Source: Bacillus sp. CH140a_4T | Lineage (GTDB): Bacteria; Bacillota; Bacilli; Bacillales; Bacillaceae_G | DNA: 64,000 bases | Direction of reading: 5' to 3' | Assembly (NCBI RefSeq): GCF_008923725.1 | Contig: NZ_WBPF01000013.1 | Coordinates: 1 to 64,000 of the forward strand | Shown: one piece after another, positions 35,889-45,248 of the stretch | How positions within the stretch are numbered: position 1 is the first letter of the stretch | Layout: every line of letters begins with the position of its first letter | Made by a program: the position numbers and the translations under genes | Notes under the pieces: generated by a model | Database searches by the model: none | Seen by the model: the letters and a program-made list of their open reading frames with translations, nothing else | What the model was told of the DNA's origin: nothing

Positions 35889-36206
35889 CTACTCATTCAC
35901 AATAAAAGTATATACATCGTTATAAATACAACCATTTACCCTAATAACGTACTTCCCAGCTTTACTAAAACGAATTGTGTATTTATTTAGCTGAATTGCT
36001 TCTTTATCTCCAGAAAGAACATCAATGCTTCTGCCACTTAATACATATAATTCATTTAGATTCATCGATACATCAATTGTATTGAAATTCTCCTCTTTCA
36101 CTTGCTGTGCTTCCGCAGCACTTACACTTGGTTCTAAAAACAGTAGTCCACTTAATCCAATCGTCCCCGCTAAAGCAACTCCCGCAAACTTTTTAATCTT
36201 TTTCAT
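35889..36206 (-). CDS. Small secreted protein of unknown function
   Basis: 105 residues. A clear signal peptide (MKKIKKFAGVALAGTIGLSGLLFLEPSVSAAEA) leaves a mature part of about 70 residues that looks like a small beta domain (IDVSMNLNELYVLSG, YTIRFSKAGKYVIRVNG, YTFIVNE), resembling an Ig-like or bacterial surface fold. One Cys only. AAGGAGG precedes the ATG. No family recognised; likely exported to the medium or wall. Confidence 0.75.
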   Translation of the reverse strand: MKKIKKFAGVALAGTIGLSGLLFLEPSVSAAEAQQVKEENFNTIDVSMNLNELYVLSGRSIDVLSGDKEAIQLNKYTIRFSKAGKYVIRVNGCIYNDVYTFIVNE

Positions 36207-36468
36207 CACAATGTCCTCCTTATAAATTTTGTGTAAAGGTGATTTCCCCCTCTACACCACAAAGCCTATATGTAATGAAATGAAAAGTAAACGGGGACCG
36301 TAAGACAAAATTTTACATGTTTTTCTCCAATTGAATAGAAATCCAACGTTTGGAGTTTTGTCATATTTAAAATAGTTTCTCTAAGCCCACTTCTATTTAT
36401 ATTATTCAGAATTTGTATAATTACTTATTGATTTAAGATTCTAAAAATAGTTGATAAAGATTCTTTAT

Positions 36469-36511
36469 AAAAAAAAGAGTATGTTTTTAAAATATCCATT
36501 AAAACATACTC
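36469..36511 (-). terminator. Terminator of the histidine phosphatase gene
   Basis: GAGTATGTTTT/AAAACATACTC stem; eight T follow on the minus strand. Confidence 0.8.
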
Positions 36512-36524
36512 CGTATATGCAATT

Positions 36525-37100
36525 TCATTCTCCTGTCCATAACCTCTCTACGTTTATTAATTGTTCCCCGTTACATTCTAGCTTGTATACATCAGGCTTC
36601 GATGTATGTATAAGAAATTCAAACCCGTATTGCTTATCAAAATAATTCATCATTAAAGTCATTACAAGCCCATGCGTACCAATTACAATTTTTTGCCCTT
36701 GGAAATCCATTAATATTTCCTTTAACACTTTCACTACCCTTACCTGACAATCCTTATATGACTCTCCTTCTGTTAGTGCAAAATCTGGATCAGAGAACAT
36801 CTTCTTTACAAGTGGATACACCTCTTTATCTGATATAATCTGATCCTCATTTGAAAACATACACTCTTTGAGATTTTCATATACTACTATTTCTTTTTCA
36901 TAGAAATCAGCTGCTTTTTCTATCGTTAACATAGCCCTCTTATACGGACTTGAAATGAAAGTATCAATTCCCTCTGTTTTCAATAGTTCAATTACTCTAT
37001 GAGCATCTAAACTTCCCTTCTCAGTTAACCCACGCGTTCTTTCATTTCCTTCTAATTTTGGTGATTCCCCATGCCTAACCATATAAATATATGTACTCAT
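36525..37100 (-). CDS. Histidine phosphatase family protein
   Basis: 191 residues. The phospho-accepting His is in YMVRHGESPKLEGNERTRGLT and the second His in VIGTHGLVMTLMM. Branch 1 histidine phosphatase (PhoE/CobC-like). AGGAGG precedes the start. It is 30 bases downstream of an alpha/beta hydrolase gene in the same direction. Substrate unknown. Confidence 0.88.
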   Translation of the reverse strand: MSTYIYMVRHGESPKLEGNERTRGLTEKGSLDAHRVIELLKTEGIDTFISSPYKRAMLTIEKAADFYEKEIVVYENLKECMFSNEDQIISDKEVYPLVKKMFSDPDFALTEGESYKDCQVRVVKVLKEILMDFQGQKIVIGTHGLVMTLMMNYFDKQYGFEFLIHTSKPDVYKLECNGEQLINVERLWTGE

Positions 37101-37130
37101 ACTTCCTCCTTGAAAATATTCATTCGTCTT

Positions 37131-37946
37131 TTATAAACTTTGCTGATTTGTTCGTCTAATCCATTCTCCTACTAAACTCTCGAATAATTCAGGTTGTTCA
37201 ATTTGCAAATTATGCCCTGCCATATCTAACACTGCTAATGTCGCTCTTGGATAATCATCAGTAATTCCTATAATATCTTGATAACCTACTGATATATCTT
37301 GTCTTCCAGCTAATAAAAGAACGAGTTTCTTATATGTCTTATGATGAAAATTCATAGTAAGAGAATAATTCTGTTGCAACCTTTCAATAAATTCATAATT
37401 AGCAATATCTAGTCCCGGCTTAATCTCCTCTTTAAATCTCGTATATGTATACTCATTCGCGACTACTGCTAACTCGCAAAACTCTTCTTTATCAGTGGAA
37501 GTTAGTGTATTTAAAAACTCCTTATCTTGTACAATTACCTGTTTATTCGGGCGAGTCCTTTTTTCTTGCTCCGCTACAACAACAGGGCATACTAATAGTA
37601 ATCCATTAACTCGTTCAAACAGCTTTGTAAGTATACCTCTAGCTAAATATCCACCATAAGATTCTCCTACTAATAAAAAGTTTTTCGCTGGAATGATTTC
37701 TTCAATACATGCAATTAACAGTTCTAACATATGATCTGAACTATTTATCCAATCTGGAGCATTCGATTTCCCCATGCCAGGTAAATCAATATATATTCTT
37801 TGGTAACCTTTATATTTTTGAAATACTGATTCCATGCACCTCTGCATTAACCTATGATCAGGAGCACAACCATGTATAATAATGACTGGTTTTCCTTCGC
37901 CAATGATTTCATAATATATTTCTGCATCCTTAATCCTGCATATCAT
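37131..37946 (-). CDS. Alpha/beta hydrolase
   Basis: 271 residues. The oxyanion stretch IIHGCAPDHRLM, the nucleophile LVGESYGGYLARG and the terminal His in MAGHNLQIEQPE form the standard catalytic set. It resembles soluble esterases or C-C hydrolases. It begins behind GGGGGC and shares a strand with the histidine phosphatase gene. Substrate unknown. Confidence 0.86.
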   Translation of the reverse strand: MICRIKDAEIYYEIIGEGKPVIIIHGCAPDHRLMQRCMESVFQKYKGYQRIYIDLPGMGKSNAPDWINSSDHMLELLIACIEEIIPAKNFLLVGESYGGYLARGILTKLFERVNGLLLVCPVVVAEQEKRTRPNKQVIVQDKEFLNTLTSTDKEEFCELAVVANEYTYTRFKEEIKPGLDIANYEFIERLQQNYSLTMNFHHKTYKKLVLLLAGRQDISVGYQDIIGITDDYPRATLAVLDMAGHNLQIEQPELFESLVGEWIRRTNQQSL

Positions 37947-38070
37947 AAAAAAAGCCCCCTAGTTTTCTCTTCATCTTTACAGACAACCCTCTCAAACCAA
38001 TAGGAATACACGTTCTTATTTTATAACTTTTCAGAATATAATTTCAAATTTTATTTTTCGGATTTTAAAC

Positions 38071-38115
38071 AAAAAAGCCTTCCATGAGTATATCCCCTCA
38101 AAAGAAAGCTCTTTT
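38071..38115 (-). terminator. Probable terminator of the VOC protein gene
   Basis: On the minus strand AAAGAGCTTTC pairs with GAAGGCTTTTT through G-U pairs over a loop of about 20 bases, followed by T residues. Confidence 0.5.
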
Positions 38116-38155
38116 ACATATTTCCCCCTACTTGAACTTCAAGCTTCATTACACA

Positions 38156-38545
38156 TTATTCCTCTAATTTCATCAACACAATTCTCCAGCCATCTGGATC
38201 CTCTATCGTTATCCCCTTGTCTTTCCAGTATGGGTTTTCAGGTTCGACCTCATCATATCCCAATGCATGCAGCCTTTTGCTCACCTTTTTCATTTCACTA
38301 TCTTCACACATATAAAATACGAGTAAATTATCTTTTGTCGGAGCTGGACATGGGCTCCCATCTATATGTCTTGTAAATTCTAAATGATACTCTTCATCTG
38401 GGAGTCCAAACATGACCCCATCATAGCCTTCATGATCGTAGAATTCACCTATACGTTTTAAGCCTAATCCTTTTTCATAGAATTCTATAACCTTTTCAAA
38501 TCGATCAGTTGGACGTGCTATTCGAAACTTCACCCAATTCTTCAT
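38156..38545 (-). CDS. VOC (glyoxalase/bleomycin-resistance fold) protein
   Basis: 129 residues. Two beta-alpha-beta modules can be followed: VKFRIARPTDRFEKVIEFYEKGLGLKRIGEF and VSKRLHALGYDEVEPENPYWKDKGITIEDPDGWRIVLM. Candidate metal ligands are the His in EYHLEF and the Glu in TIEDPDG. Function cannot be assigned further. Confidence 0.85.
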   Translation of the reverse strand: MKNWVKFRIARPTDRFEKVIEFYEKGLGLKRIGEFYDHEGYDGVMFGLPDEEYHLEFTRHIDGSPCPAPTKDNLLVFYMCEDSEMKKVSKRLHALGYDEVEPENPYWKDKGITIEDPDGWRIVLMKLEE

Positions 38546-38960
38546 GCTCTGCCTCCCATACTAAAAATTTTATACATGCTTACGCATTATTGTATATACG
38601 TAACATCTTTTTGAAATCCCTCATTAGTATGAGAATAGGTGCATACTAAAGTTTAGTTCATACTAAAAGTTATTTACATAAAACGGAATCTGTTATCTTT
38701 ATGCAATTATGCATATTCACTTACAAACCACTAAAAAACCTTTAAACTTCAAAGGATGACTAAATATACACTTTCCATTTGAAATCTTGATGAAGTACAT
38801 ATTATTAAAAACAATACTTTTTCAATTTTAAGAAGTATTACACTCTTTAACACTTTCCTTATAAACATGATTTTTACAAGGAAATCTGATACAATTCTTA
38901 AGTAATATTATTATGTATAGATATTACGAATATAGTGCATAATTAAAGAAGGTGATTTTA
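38546..38960. other. Divergent intergenic region upstream of the GGDEF-EAL gene
   Basis: About 415 bases of AT-rich sequence between two divergent genes. It must hold both promoters. I see no clear operator, riboswitch or repeat. Confidence 0.5.
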
Positions 38961-41681
38961 TTGAAATTAAATAAAAATTTACAACTATGTATATTAATCG
39001 CAACATTGATATGCTATTCAATCTATTTTATGTTTTTCTATCTGTTCCCTACTCAATTTTCAAATTCGGATGTACGCTTCGCTTCACTTATCGTTGAAGC
39101 CATTACATTTGTATCACTCATTTACTCTATATATTCTAAAAAAGTTAGTTCAAATCCGTTTTGGATATGTATCACAATAGCAATCGGTAGCTTTTTATTA
39201 GGGAAAATAGTATATACATATCAAGATAGCTTCTTCGAAATTCCAATACATCAATTTACTATTTCTGATGTATTTTACATGTTTTTTCTACTCTTCTGTC
39301 TTATCGCTTTCTGCTATAAAATTTTAAAAGAATGTGATAAATGGGAAAAAGCGTTCTTTATTTGTGATATATGCATCGTACTTACTTCCATATTCACATT
39401 GGAGTGGTATTTATTTAATCAACCAAATTTAAATATATTCTCTCTTTCACTAGGAGATGTTTTCCTTTCATTTCTATATCCAATTGCAGATTTATTATTT
39501 CTTCTACTAGGTGTTAGTCTTTTTTTCCGTCCAACAATTTTTAATTCCAAACGGAAAATTTACATCTTTATTTTTGTATTAATAAGTTCTGCAACTTTTA
39601 ACTATATTTATTTTTACTTAAATAATCATTTATCAACTGAAACGATAACATTATTACGTCTTTTATATAGAATACCTATATTATTTATTGCAATAGCTGG
39701 ATCTATTTCAGAAGATCATAATAGCCATAAAAATTATTTCATTGTTAACCCTATAATAGGAAAAAAGGCTTTAGTTGTATTTCCCTATCTTGCTGTTGCA
39801 ATACTAATCGGCTTTACATTAAAAGAACAAACAGCATCTGCAACTCTCATTACAGGAAATTGTATTACTTTTATTTTCGTACTCATTCGTCATTCTATTG
39901 TACGTATGCAAAACAATTCCCTAACAAAACGTTTACAGGCATTTAATGCTCAACTAGAAGAAAAAGTTACTTTACGAACTTCTGATTTAGTTTATAAATC
40001 AGAGGCTCTATCTCAGAAACAACAAAAATTCAAATCACTATATGAATATCATCCTGATCCTATTTTTACAATTGATTTAAATGGAATCTTCTTAAATGTA
40101 AATAAAGCTGGGAGTATGTTACTGGGAGCACCAACGAATGAGTTACTCGGTGAAACTTGTTTTTCGATTATTTTAGAAGAAGATAAACATAAACTAGCAT
40201 CTGCATTAGAAAAAGTGAAACAACAAGAATCGGCATCCTTACAACTTAGTTCTCAATATAAAGATGGCTTTACTTATTTTTTATACGTTACCATCATTCC
40301 TATTATGATAGACGGACAAATTTCAGGAAGCTATATTATGGTGAAGGATATTACTGCACTAAAAAAACAGCAAGAAGAAATAAAATATTTAGCATTCCAT
40401 GATACTGTAACGAAAATTGGAAACCGTGCCTTTTTCCATAAGAAATTAAAAAGAGTTATAAAAAATGCTAAAACAACAGACAGTGAGTTCGCATTATTAT
40501 ACTTAGATTTAGATCGCTTTAAAGCAATTAACGATACACTTGGACATTCGGCAGGAGATTACATATTAGAAGAAGTAGCAAAGCGATTCCAATCATGTCT
40601 TCCATCACATACTCATCTGTCAAGAATTGGTGGCGATGAATTTACAATCTTAATTGAAAACTATACTGACGAAGATTCCTTATTCCAATTATGTAACCAG
40701 TTATTTGAATGCATAGAAAAACCGTTTATCATATATGAGCATACATTAACTTTATCACTGAGTATTGGCATTGCTATTTATCCATATTCTGGAATAGATA
40801 TCAAAACACTATTAAAAAACGCTAATATTGCCATGTATGATGCGAAAGCAAAAGAACTTAACTCTGTCACTATTTATGACGATGTAATTGCTAAAAAAAT
40901 TGAAAGACGATTACGATTAGAAAAAGATTTACCAAACGCAATACAAAATGAAGAATTGTTCCTTTTATATCAACCTCAAGTTGATAGCGATTCTAACAAA
41001 ATTATCGGTGCTGAAGCTTTAATCAGGTGGAATCATCCCGAATTAGGCGTTATTTCTCCATATGAATTTATTCCGATTGCTGAAGAAACACTACAAATTA
41101 TTCCAATAGGAAAGTGGACATTACAGCAAGCCTGTGAGCAAATGAAACGTTGGCACACACTCGGATATTCTCATTTAAAAATTGGTGTAAACTTATCTGC
41201 TAAAGAATTTGAACAAGAAGATTTTGTAAAGTCTATTTCTTCTACTTTGGCAACTACAGGCTTACCAGCCAGTTCTCTCGATCTTGAATTAACAGAACGA
41301 ATTGCAATGATGGATGAGCGAGAAACATTGATAAAACTGCGCACACTAAAGGGTTTAGGAGTTCACATTTCAATCGACGACTTTGGTACAGGTTATTCTT
41401 CACTAGCGTATTTACCTTTATATCCAATAGATACGTTAAAAATCCCAAGAGAATTTATTACAATGTCTGAAACGTGTGAAGATGGAATGGAAATTATTAA
41501 AACGATTATCACATTAGCACATACATTAGAAATGTCTGTCATTGCTGAAGGTGTAGAAACGAAAGAACACGTGCATTTCCTTCAAAAAAATAAATGTCAG
41601 TTTATTCAAGGTTACTATTACAGCAAACCTATTCATACTAATGTATTTACTGAGCTATTAGAAAGTGGGATTCAACCATAA
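38961..41681 (+). CDS. Membrane PAS-GGDEF-EAL cyclic-di-GMP protein
   Basis: 906 residues from the TTG at 38961, which has AAGGTG 6 bases upstream; the GTG at 38952 overlaps the ribosome binding site. The N-terminal 330 residues hold about nine membrane helices. A short coiled linker (LQAFNAQLEEKVTLRTSDLVYKSEAL) leads to a PAS domain (EYHPDPIFTIDLNGIFLNVN). Then come a GGDEF domain with intact RIGGDEFTIL and an EAL domain with intact GAEALIRWNHPE and DDFGTGYSSLAYL. Both the cyclase and the phosphodiesterase signatures are conserved, so the enzyme may be bifunctional. It lies beside a surface-sugar operon. Confidence 0.92.
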   Translation: MKLNKNLQLCILIATLICYSIYFMFFYLFPTQFSNSDVRFASLIVEAITFVSLIYSIYSKKVSSNPFWICITIAIGSFLLGKIVYTYQDSFFEIPIHQFTISDVFYMFFLLFCLIAFCYKILKECDKWEKAFFICDICIVLTSIFTLEWYLFNQPNLNIFSLSLGDVFLSFLYPIADLLFLLLGVSLFFRPTIFNSKRKIYIFIFVLISSATFNYIYFYLNNHLSTETITLLRLLYRIPILFIAIAGSISEDHNSHKNYFIVNPIIGKKALVVFPYLAVAILIGFTLKEQTASATLITGNCITFIFVLIRHSIVRMQNNSLTKRLQAFNAQLEEKVTLRTSDLVYKSEALSQKQQKFKSLYEYHPDPIFTIDLNGIFLNVNKAGSMLLGAPTNELLGETCFSIILEEDKHKLASALEKVKQQESASLQLSSQYKDGFTYFLYVTIIPIMIDGQISGSYIMVKDITALKKQQEEIKYLAFHDTVTKIGNRAFFHKKLKRVIKNAKTTDSEFALLYLDLDRFKAINDTLGHSAGDYILEEVAKRFQSCLPSHTHLSRIGGDEFTILIENYTDEDSLFQLCNQLFECIEKPFIIYEHTLTLSLSIGIAIYPYSGIDIKTLLKNANIAMYDAKAKELNSVTIYDDVIAKKIERRLRLEKDLPNAIQNEELFLLYQPQVDSDSNKIIGAEALIRWNHPELGVISPYEFIPIAEETLQIIPIGKWTLQQACEQMKRWHTLGYSHLKIGVNLSAKEFEQEDFVKSISSTLATTGLPASSLDLELTERIAMMDERETLIKLRTLKGLGVHISIDDFGTGYSSLAYLPLYPIDTLKIPREFITMSETCEDGMEIIKTIITLAHTLEMSVIAEGVETKEHVHFLQKNKCQFIQGYYYSKPIHTNVFTELLESGIQP

Positions 41682-41728
41682 TACATAGCTAATCGGGATA
41701 AGTAATAATGAATTTGAACAACTATAAT

Positions 41729-41760
41729 AAAAAGGAAAGAAGATACCTTCTTTCCTTTTG
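41729..41760. terminator. Bidirectional terminator
   Basis: AAAAGGAAAGAAG/CTTCTTTCCTTTT hairpin between the convergent GGDEF-EAL and murG-like genes. Confidence 0.82.
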
Positions 41761-41781
41761 TTTTTTCCATTTAAATTTCTA

Positions 41782-42846
41782 CTACTTCACCACTTCATTT
41801 ATTATATCTATTAATTGATGAATCCCTTCATCATTTGTTTTCGTATAGCCATTCATGTTTTGAATATATCTCTCCTTATTTGTATACAACTTATTTACTG
41901 CATGTATGAATGCATTCGTACTTACTTTGTCTTGGAGTATAACTTCTGCATATCCTTGTCGAGAAAAATATTCAGCATTTAAAACTTGATCTCCCCTACT
42001 AGAACTGTTAGTTAACGGGATAAGCAACATCGGTTTCTTCAAGAATAGTAATTCGGAAATAGCCGTAGAACCCGCTCTCGAAACTACAACACTCGCCATA
42101 TTTAGTATATGCGGCAACTCTTCCCCTATATATTCAAATTGTATATAGCCTTCCATGCCAATAGATGAATCCACCTTCCCCTTACCGCATATATGAACAA
42201 TATTAAAATTTAATAGTAATGTTTCCAAACTTCCCCTTACCATATCATTTATCCATTGAGCACCTTGACTGCCCCCCATAATTAACAATACTGGTTTATC
42301 ATGCTGAAATTTACAATAGCTTCTTCCCCGCAATACATTGCCCCTCTCAATTTCTTCCCTTACAATTGGTCCTACATAAACTTTTTTCTCATTACTTACA
42401 TTTTCTCCGGTCTGAGGAAATGTTGTGCAAAGTTTTGTAGTAAAAGGTAATGCTATTTTATTTGCTAATCCTAACGTACTGTCTGGTTCACGTATTATTA
42501 CGGGTACTTTATTCATCCACGCTCCTATTACTACAGGAACGGAAACAAATCCTCCTGCCGAAAAAATAACATCTGGTTTTATTCGTTTCATTAATTTATA
42601 ACTTTGTATGCAACCTTTTATTATTTTAAAAGGATCTTTAAAGTTCTCCCAATCCCAATATCTCCTAAGCTTCCCTGTTGAAATACTATTATACTTAACA
42701 CTTTGAACTAATAATTTTTCAATTCCATTTTGAGATCCAATATATTCAACTCCCCACCCATTTTCCATAAATTTAGGAATCAATACCATATTAATCATTA
42801 CGTGTCCGGCTGTACCGCCCCCAGTAAAGAGAATCTTTTTATTCAT
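41782..42846 (-). CDS. murG2: MurG paralogue (GT28 glycosyltransferase)
   Basis: 354 residues. The N-terminal acceptor/membrane loop FTGGGTAGHV, FSAGGFVSVPVVIGAW, the C-terminal GGSQGAQWIND and SRAGSTAISELLFLKKPMLLIPL are MurG signatures. In peptidoglycan synthesis MurG adds GlcNAc to lipid I. This copy lies outside a cell-wall gene cluster, in an operon that makes a 6-deoxy amino sugar nucleotide, so the sugar donor may differ. B. cereus group genomes carry a second murG annotated this way. It is 48 bases after a small unknown gene and is the last of four. Confidence 0.85.
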   Translation of the reverse strand: MNKKILFTGGGTAGHVMINMVLIPKFMENGWGVEYIGSQNGIEKLLVQSVKYNSISTGKLRRYWDWENFKDPFKIIKGCIQSYKLMKRIKPDVIFSAGGFVSVPVVIGAWMNKVPVIIREPDSTLGLANKIALPFTTKLCTTFPQTGENVSNEKKVYVGPIVREEIERGNVLRGRSYCKFQHDKPVLLIMGGSQGAQWINDMVRGSLETLLLNFNIVHICGKGKVDSSIGMEGYIQFEYIGEELPHILNMASVVVSRAGSTAISELLFLKKPMLLIPLTNSSSRGDQVLNAEYFSRQGYAEVILQDKVSTNAFIHAVNKLYTNKERYIQNMNGYTKTNDEGIHQLIDIINEVVK

Positions 42847-42894
42847 AGTTTTTATCCACCTTTATCATTAAAAATCTTTTTTTATACTTATCTA

Positions 42895-43215
42895 TTAAAC
42901 GTAAGTAAACTTACTATTATTTATATAAACATTTAACTCAAATCCTATATCTTGCAAAAAGTCATAAATGAGATCATAAAAATCATTTCCATACTCACTA
43001 CATTCATACTGAGCTAAGACTTGGATTACAAACCTAGTCCCTGTATCCATTACCATATTTCCCCTATCACCCTTTTTCCCTTCCACATAAGCACGACATT
43101 TATTTATCGCCTCATAGAGGCGCAAAACATGCTCTTCTTCATTTTTCCAGTCCAGCATATCAACAATTAAAAGAACTAGCGTATTTTGATTATCTATTGT
43201 TTTATAGTCATTCAT
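42895..43215 (-). CDS. Small acidic protein of unknown function in the QuiNAc/murG operon
   Basis: 106 residues, soluble and acidic, starting MNDYKTIDNQNTLVLLIVDMLDW. The mid-part is polar (VEGKKGDRGNMVMDTG) and the C terminus reads GFELNVYINNSKFTYV. No signal peptide or membrane helix. It faintly resembles small DUF6572-type proteins, but I cannot confirm that. It sits 25 bases after the reductase gene and 48 bases before murG2 on the same strand, so it is probably cotranscribed. Its link to the pathway is unknown. Confidence 0.7.
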   Translation of the reverse strand: MNDYKTIDNQNTLVLLIVDMLDWKNEEEHVLRLYEAINKCRAYVEGKKGDRGNMVMDTGTRFVIQVLAQYECSEYGNDFYDLIYDFLQDIGFELNVYINNSKFTYV

Positions 43216-43240
43216 ATATTTCTTACACCCTTTTTATTTT

Positions 43241-44152
43241 TCATTGAATGCAAATATCACTACACTTCACATACTCAAGTACATCTTTTAATGATTGATG
43301 AAATTGAATTTCTGGGATCCACCCTAACCTTCTTATATCCTCTATTACTAAACTCTCATTTGAGTCGCTCCCACTTTTCTCTGTTTCATCTATAAAAAAA
43401 TTCAATCGTGTTAATTCTTTATATTGTTCTAGTACATCTAATAAAGATCGTTTCACTCCTGAACCAATATTATATTGTTTTCCATTTATCCCATCTCGTA
43501 ATAACACATGATACGCTTTAACCGCATCACGTACATCTAAAAAATCCCTACTATCTTTTAAACTGTTTACTTCAATAACGGCTTTACTTCTACCTGATTC
43601 TATATCTATCATTTTTTTTGCGAGAATCGAACAAATGCCATTTGATATTCCTGGACCAATTAAATTCGTGGGCTTTGCAATGATAATATTTGAATTCATT
43701 AATTCACTCCACGCCTCTGCAATAATGACTTGCATCGTTTTACTTAAACTATATGGATTTGAAATTTTTATATTGCTCATACAATCTGCTTGCAAAGCAG
43801 ATCCTATAACCAATGTTCTACAATGAGGTGCTTCTTGCTTAATTGCTTCTAATAAATATAATGTCCCTATTACATTAACCTCTACATATTCAAGAGCAGC
43901 TGTCCAAGACTCTATGACCGAATTCCTTCCTGCTAAATGCAATACATAATCTGGCTTTATTTGTTTCATTACCCTCATTACTTCGCTCTTATTAGTTAAA
44001 TTACAAGTAATACCATTCCCAATACTTTCTCTATGTGCACGATTTTGAAACATAGGAATTACATGAAAGCCCTGCTCTAAAAAATATTGGCAAGCATGGC
44101 GTCCTGTGAAACCATTTGCACCAGTTATTAAAAGGTTCGCATTTTTTTTCAT
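43241..44152 (-). CDS. Nucleotide-sugar 4-reductase, SDR family (Preq-like)
   Basis: 303 residues of the extended SDR family: NAD(P) site LITGANGFTGRHACQYF, catalytic NPYSLSKTMQ (YxxxK) and LAGRNSVIESW. The adjacent upstream gene encodes a UDP-GlcNAc 4,6-dehydratase, with a 4-base ATGA overlap. In B. cereus an adjacent dehydratase/reductase pair of this kind has been described for UDP-D-QuiNAc synthesis (Pdeg and Preq). This gene fits the reductase that turns UDP-4-keto-6-deoxy-GlcNAc into UDP-QuiNAc. I rely on memory of that pathway plus the visible gene order. Confidence 0.78.
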   Translation of the reverse strand: MKKNANLLITGANGFTGRHACQYFLEQGFHVIPMFQNRAHRESIGNGITCNLTNKSEVMRVMKQIKPDYVLHLAGRNSVIESWTAALEYVEVNVIGTLYLLEAIKQEAPHCRTLVIGSALQADCMSNIKISNPYSLSKTMQVIIAEAWSELMNSNIIIAKPTNLIGPGISNGICSILAKKMIDIESGRSKAVIEVNSLKDSRDFLDVRDAVKAYHVLLRDGINGKQYNIGSGVKRSLLDVLEQYKELTRLNFFIDETEKSGSDSNESLVIEDIRRLGWIPEIQFHQSLKDVLEYVKCSDICIQ

Positions 44153-45135
44153 CGTAAAAACCCTCCTTTTAATAACATTTGTTTCACCTCATGTTTTGTA
44201 AGCAAGTCTTGTTGAGAACTAAAACTCTTCACATCCACTAGCGGATAACTAGCATAATATTCTTGTAGCCCTTCTATAGGAATAGTCGGTAGTACCACAA
44301 AATAATTTTGATCAAAACTTATACTTGTTTTACTCTCTACCTCAGATAAAAGCATTTCACTTAATTTTTCCCCTGGTCTTATCCCTACTTCTTTTACCTT
44401 CACGTTTTCCTTTTTCGAATCTTCAATTAACACTTCTGCTAAATCTGTTATTTTACATGCCGGCATTTTCATAACAAAGATTTCTCCACCTCTCCCCTGA
44501 TATAAGGCTTTAAATAACAATCCAACAGCATCTTCAATCGTTAAGAAAAATCTAGTCATATTTGCATCGGTAATCCCTACTTGTGAAGATTTTTTGATTT
44601 GTTTTTTAAAAAGTGGTACCACGCTTCCGCTCGTCCCCAAAACATTTCCACCACGAATACAAATGAATTTTGTTTTCTTCGTTTGCCTATTCGCATGAAC
44701 CATTAACTTCTCACCAATTGCTTTTGTCATCCCATACGTATTTGATGGGTCAGCTGCTTTATCCGTTGAAACATATATAACTTTCTCAACTTGCATCTGT
44801 ATAGATGCTTCAATTACATTTTGCGTACCATGTATATTGGTTTTTATAGCTTCATAAGGATAATACTCACATACTGGAACATGTTTTAAAGCTGCAAGAT
44901 GGAATACATAATGTACACCTTGGCAAGCATATACTAGTTGATCTTTATCACGAATATCTCCAATAATAAATTTTAATCTATCATCATTTATAAACTGTTG
45001 CTGCATTTCAAACTGAATCGTTTCATTTCTTGAAAAAATCCTAATTTCTTTCGGTGATTTTTCTAATAGTTGTTTTATAAGTTCATGTCCCCACGAACCT
45101 GTACCACCAGTAATTAAAATTATTTTATTTAGCAT
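44149..45135 (-). CDS. UDP-GlcNAc 4,6-dehydratase (FlaA1/CapD short type; Pdeg-like)
   Basis: 328 residues. NAD-binding LITGGTGSWGHELI, the active-site stretch STDKAADPSNTYGMTK (Asp-Lys and Tyr-x3-Lys) and the PRK-type C terminus are those of soluble FlaA1/PseB dehydratases. It removes water from UDP-GlcNAc to give UDP-4-keto-6-deoxy-GlcNAc. I chose the ATG at 45135 because GGAGG lies 7 bases upstream; the open frame extends 9 codons further. First gene of the operon. Confidence 0.85.
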   Translation of the reverse strand: MLNKIILITGGTGSWGHELIKQLLEKSPKEIRIFSRNETIQFEMQQQFINDDRLKFIIGDIRDKDQLVYACQGVHYVFHLAALKHVPVCEYYPYEAIKTNIHGTQNVIEASIQMQVEKVIYVSTDKAADPSNTYGMTKAIGEKLMVHANRQTKKTKFICIRGGNVLGTSGSVVPLFKKQIKKSSQVGITDANMTRFFLTIEDAVGLLFKALYQGRGGEIFVMKMPACKITDLAEVLIEDSKKENVKVKEVGIRPGEKLSEMLLSEVESKTSISFDQNYFVVLPTIPIEGLQEYYASYPLVDVKSFSSQQDLLTKHEVKQMLLKGGFLR

Positions 45136-45248
45136 TTCTTTTCCTCCTACCACACATTTCAATTAAAATTGTTTTTATAAAATGTATTGAATTATTTTCA
45201 ATTGATTTAAATCATAATCATCGTTTGTTACATTTAATTGACAAAAAT

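Noticed and set aside
44149-45135. First step of a pseudaminic or legionaminic acid pathway
   Set aside because: The dehydratase resembles PseB, but none of the aminotransferase, acetyltransferase or synthase genes of those pathways is nearby; the adjacent reductase fits UDP-QuiNAc better.
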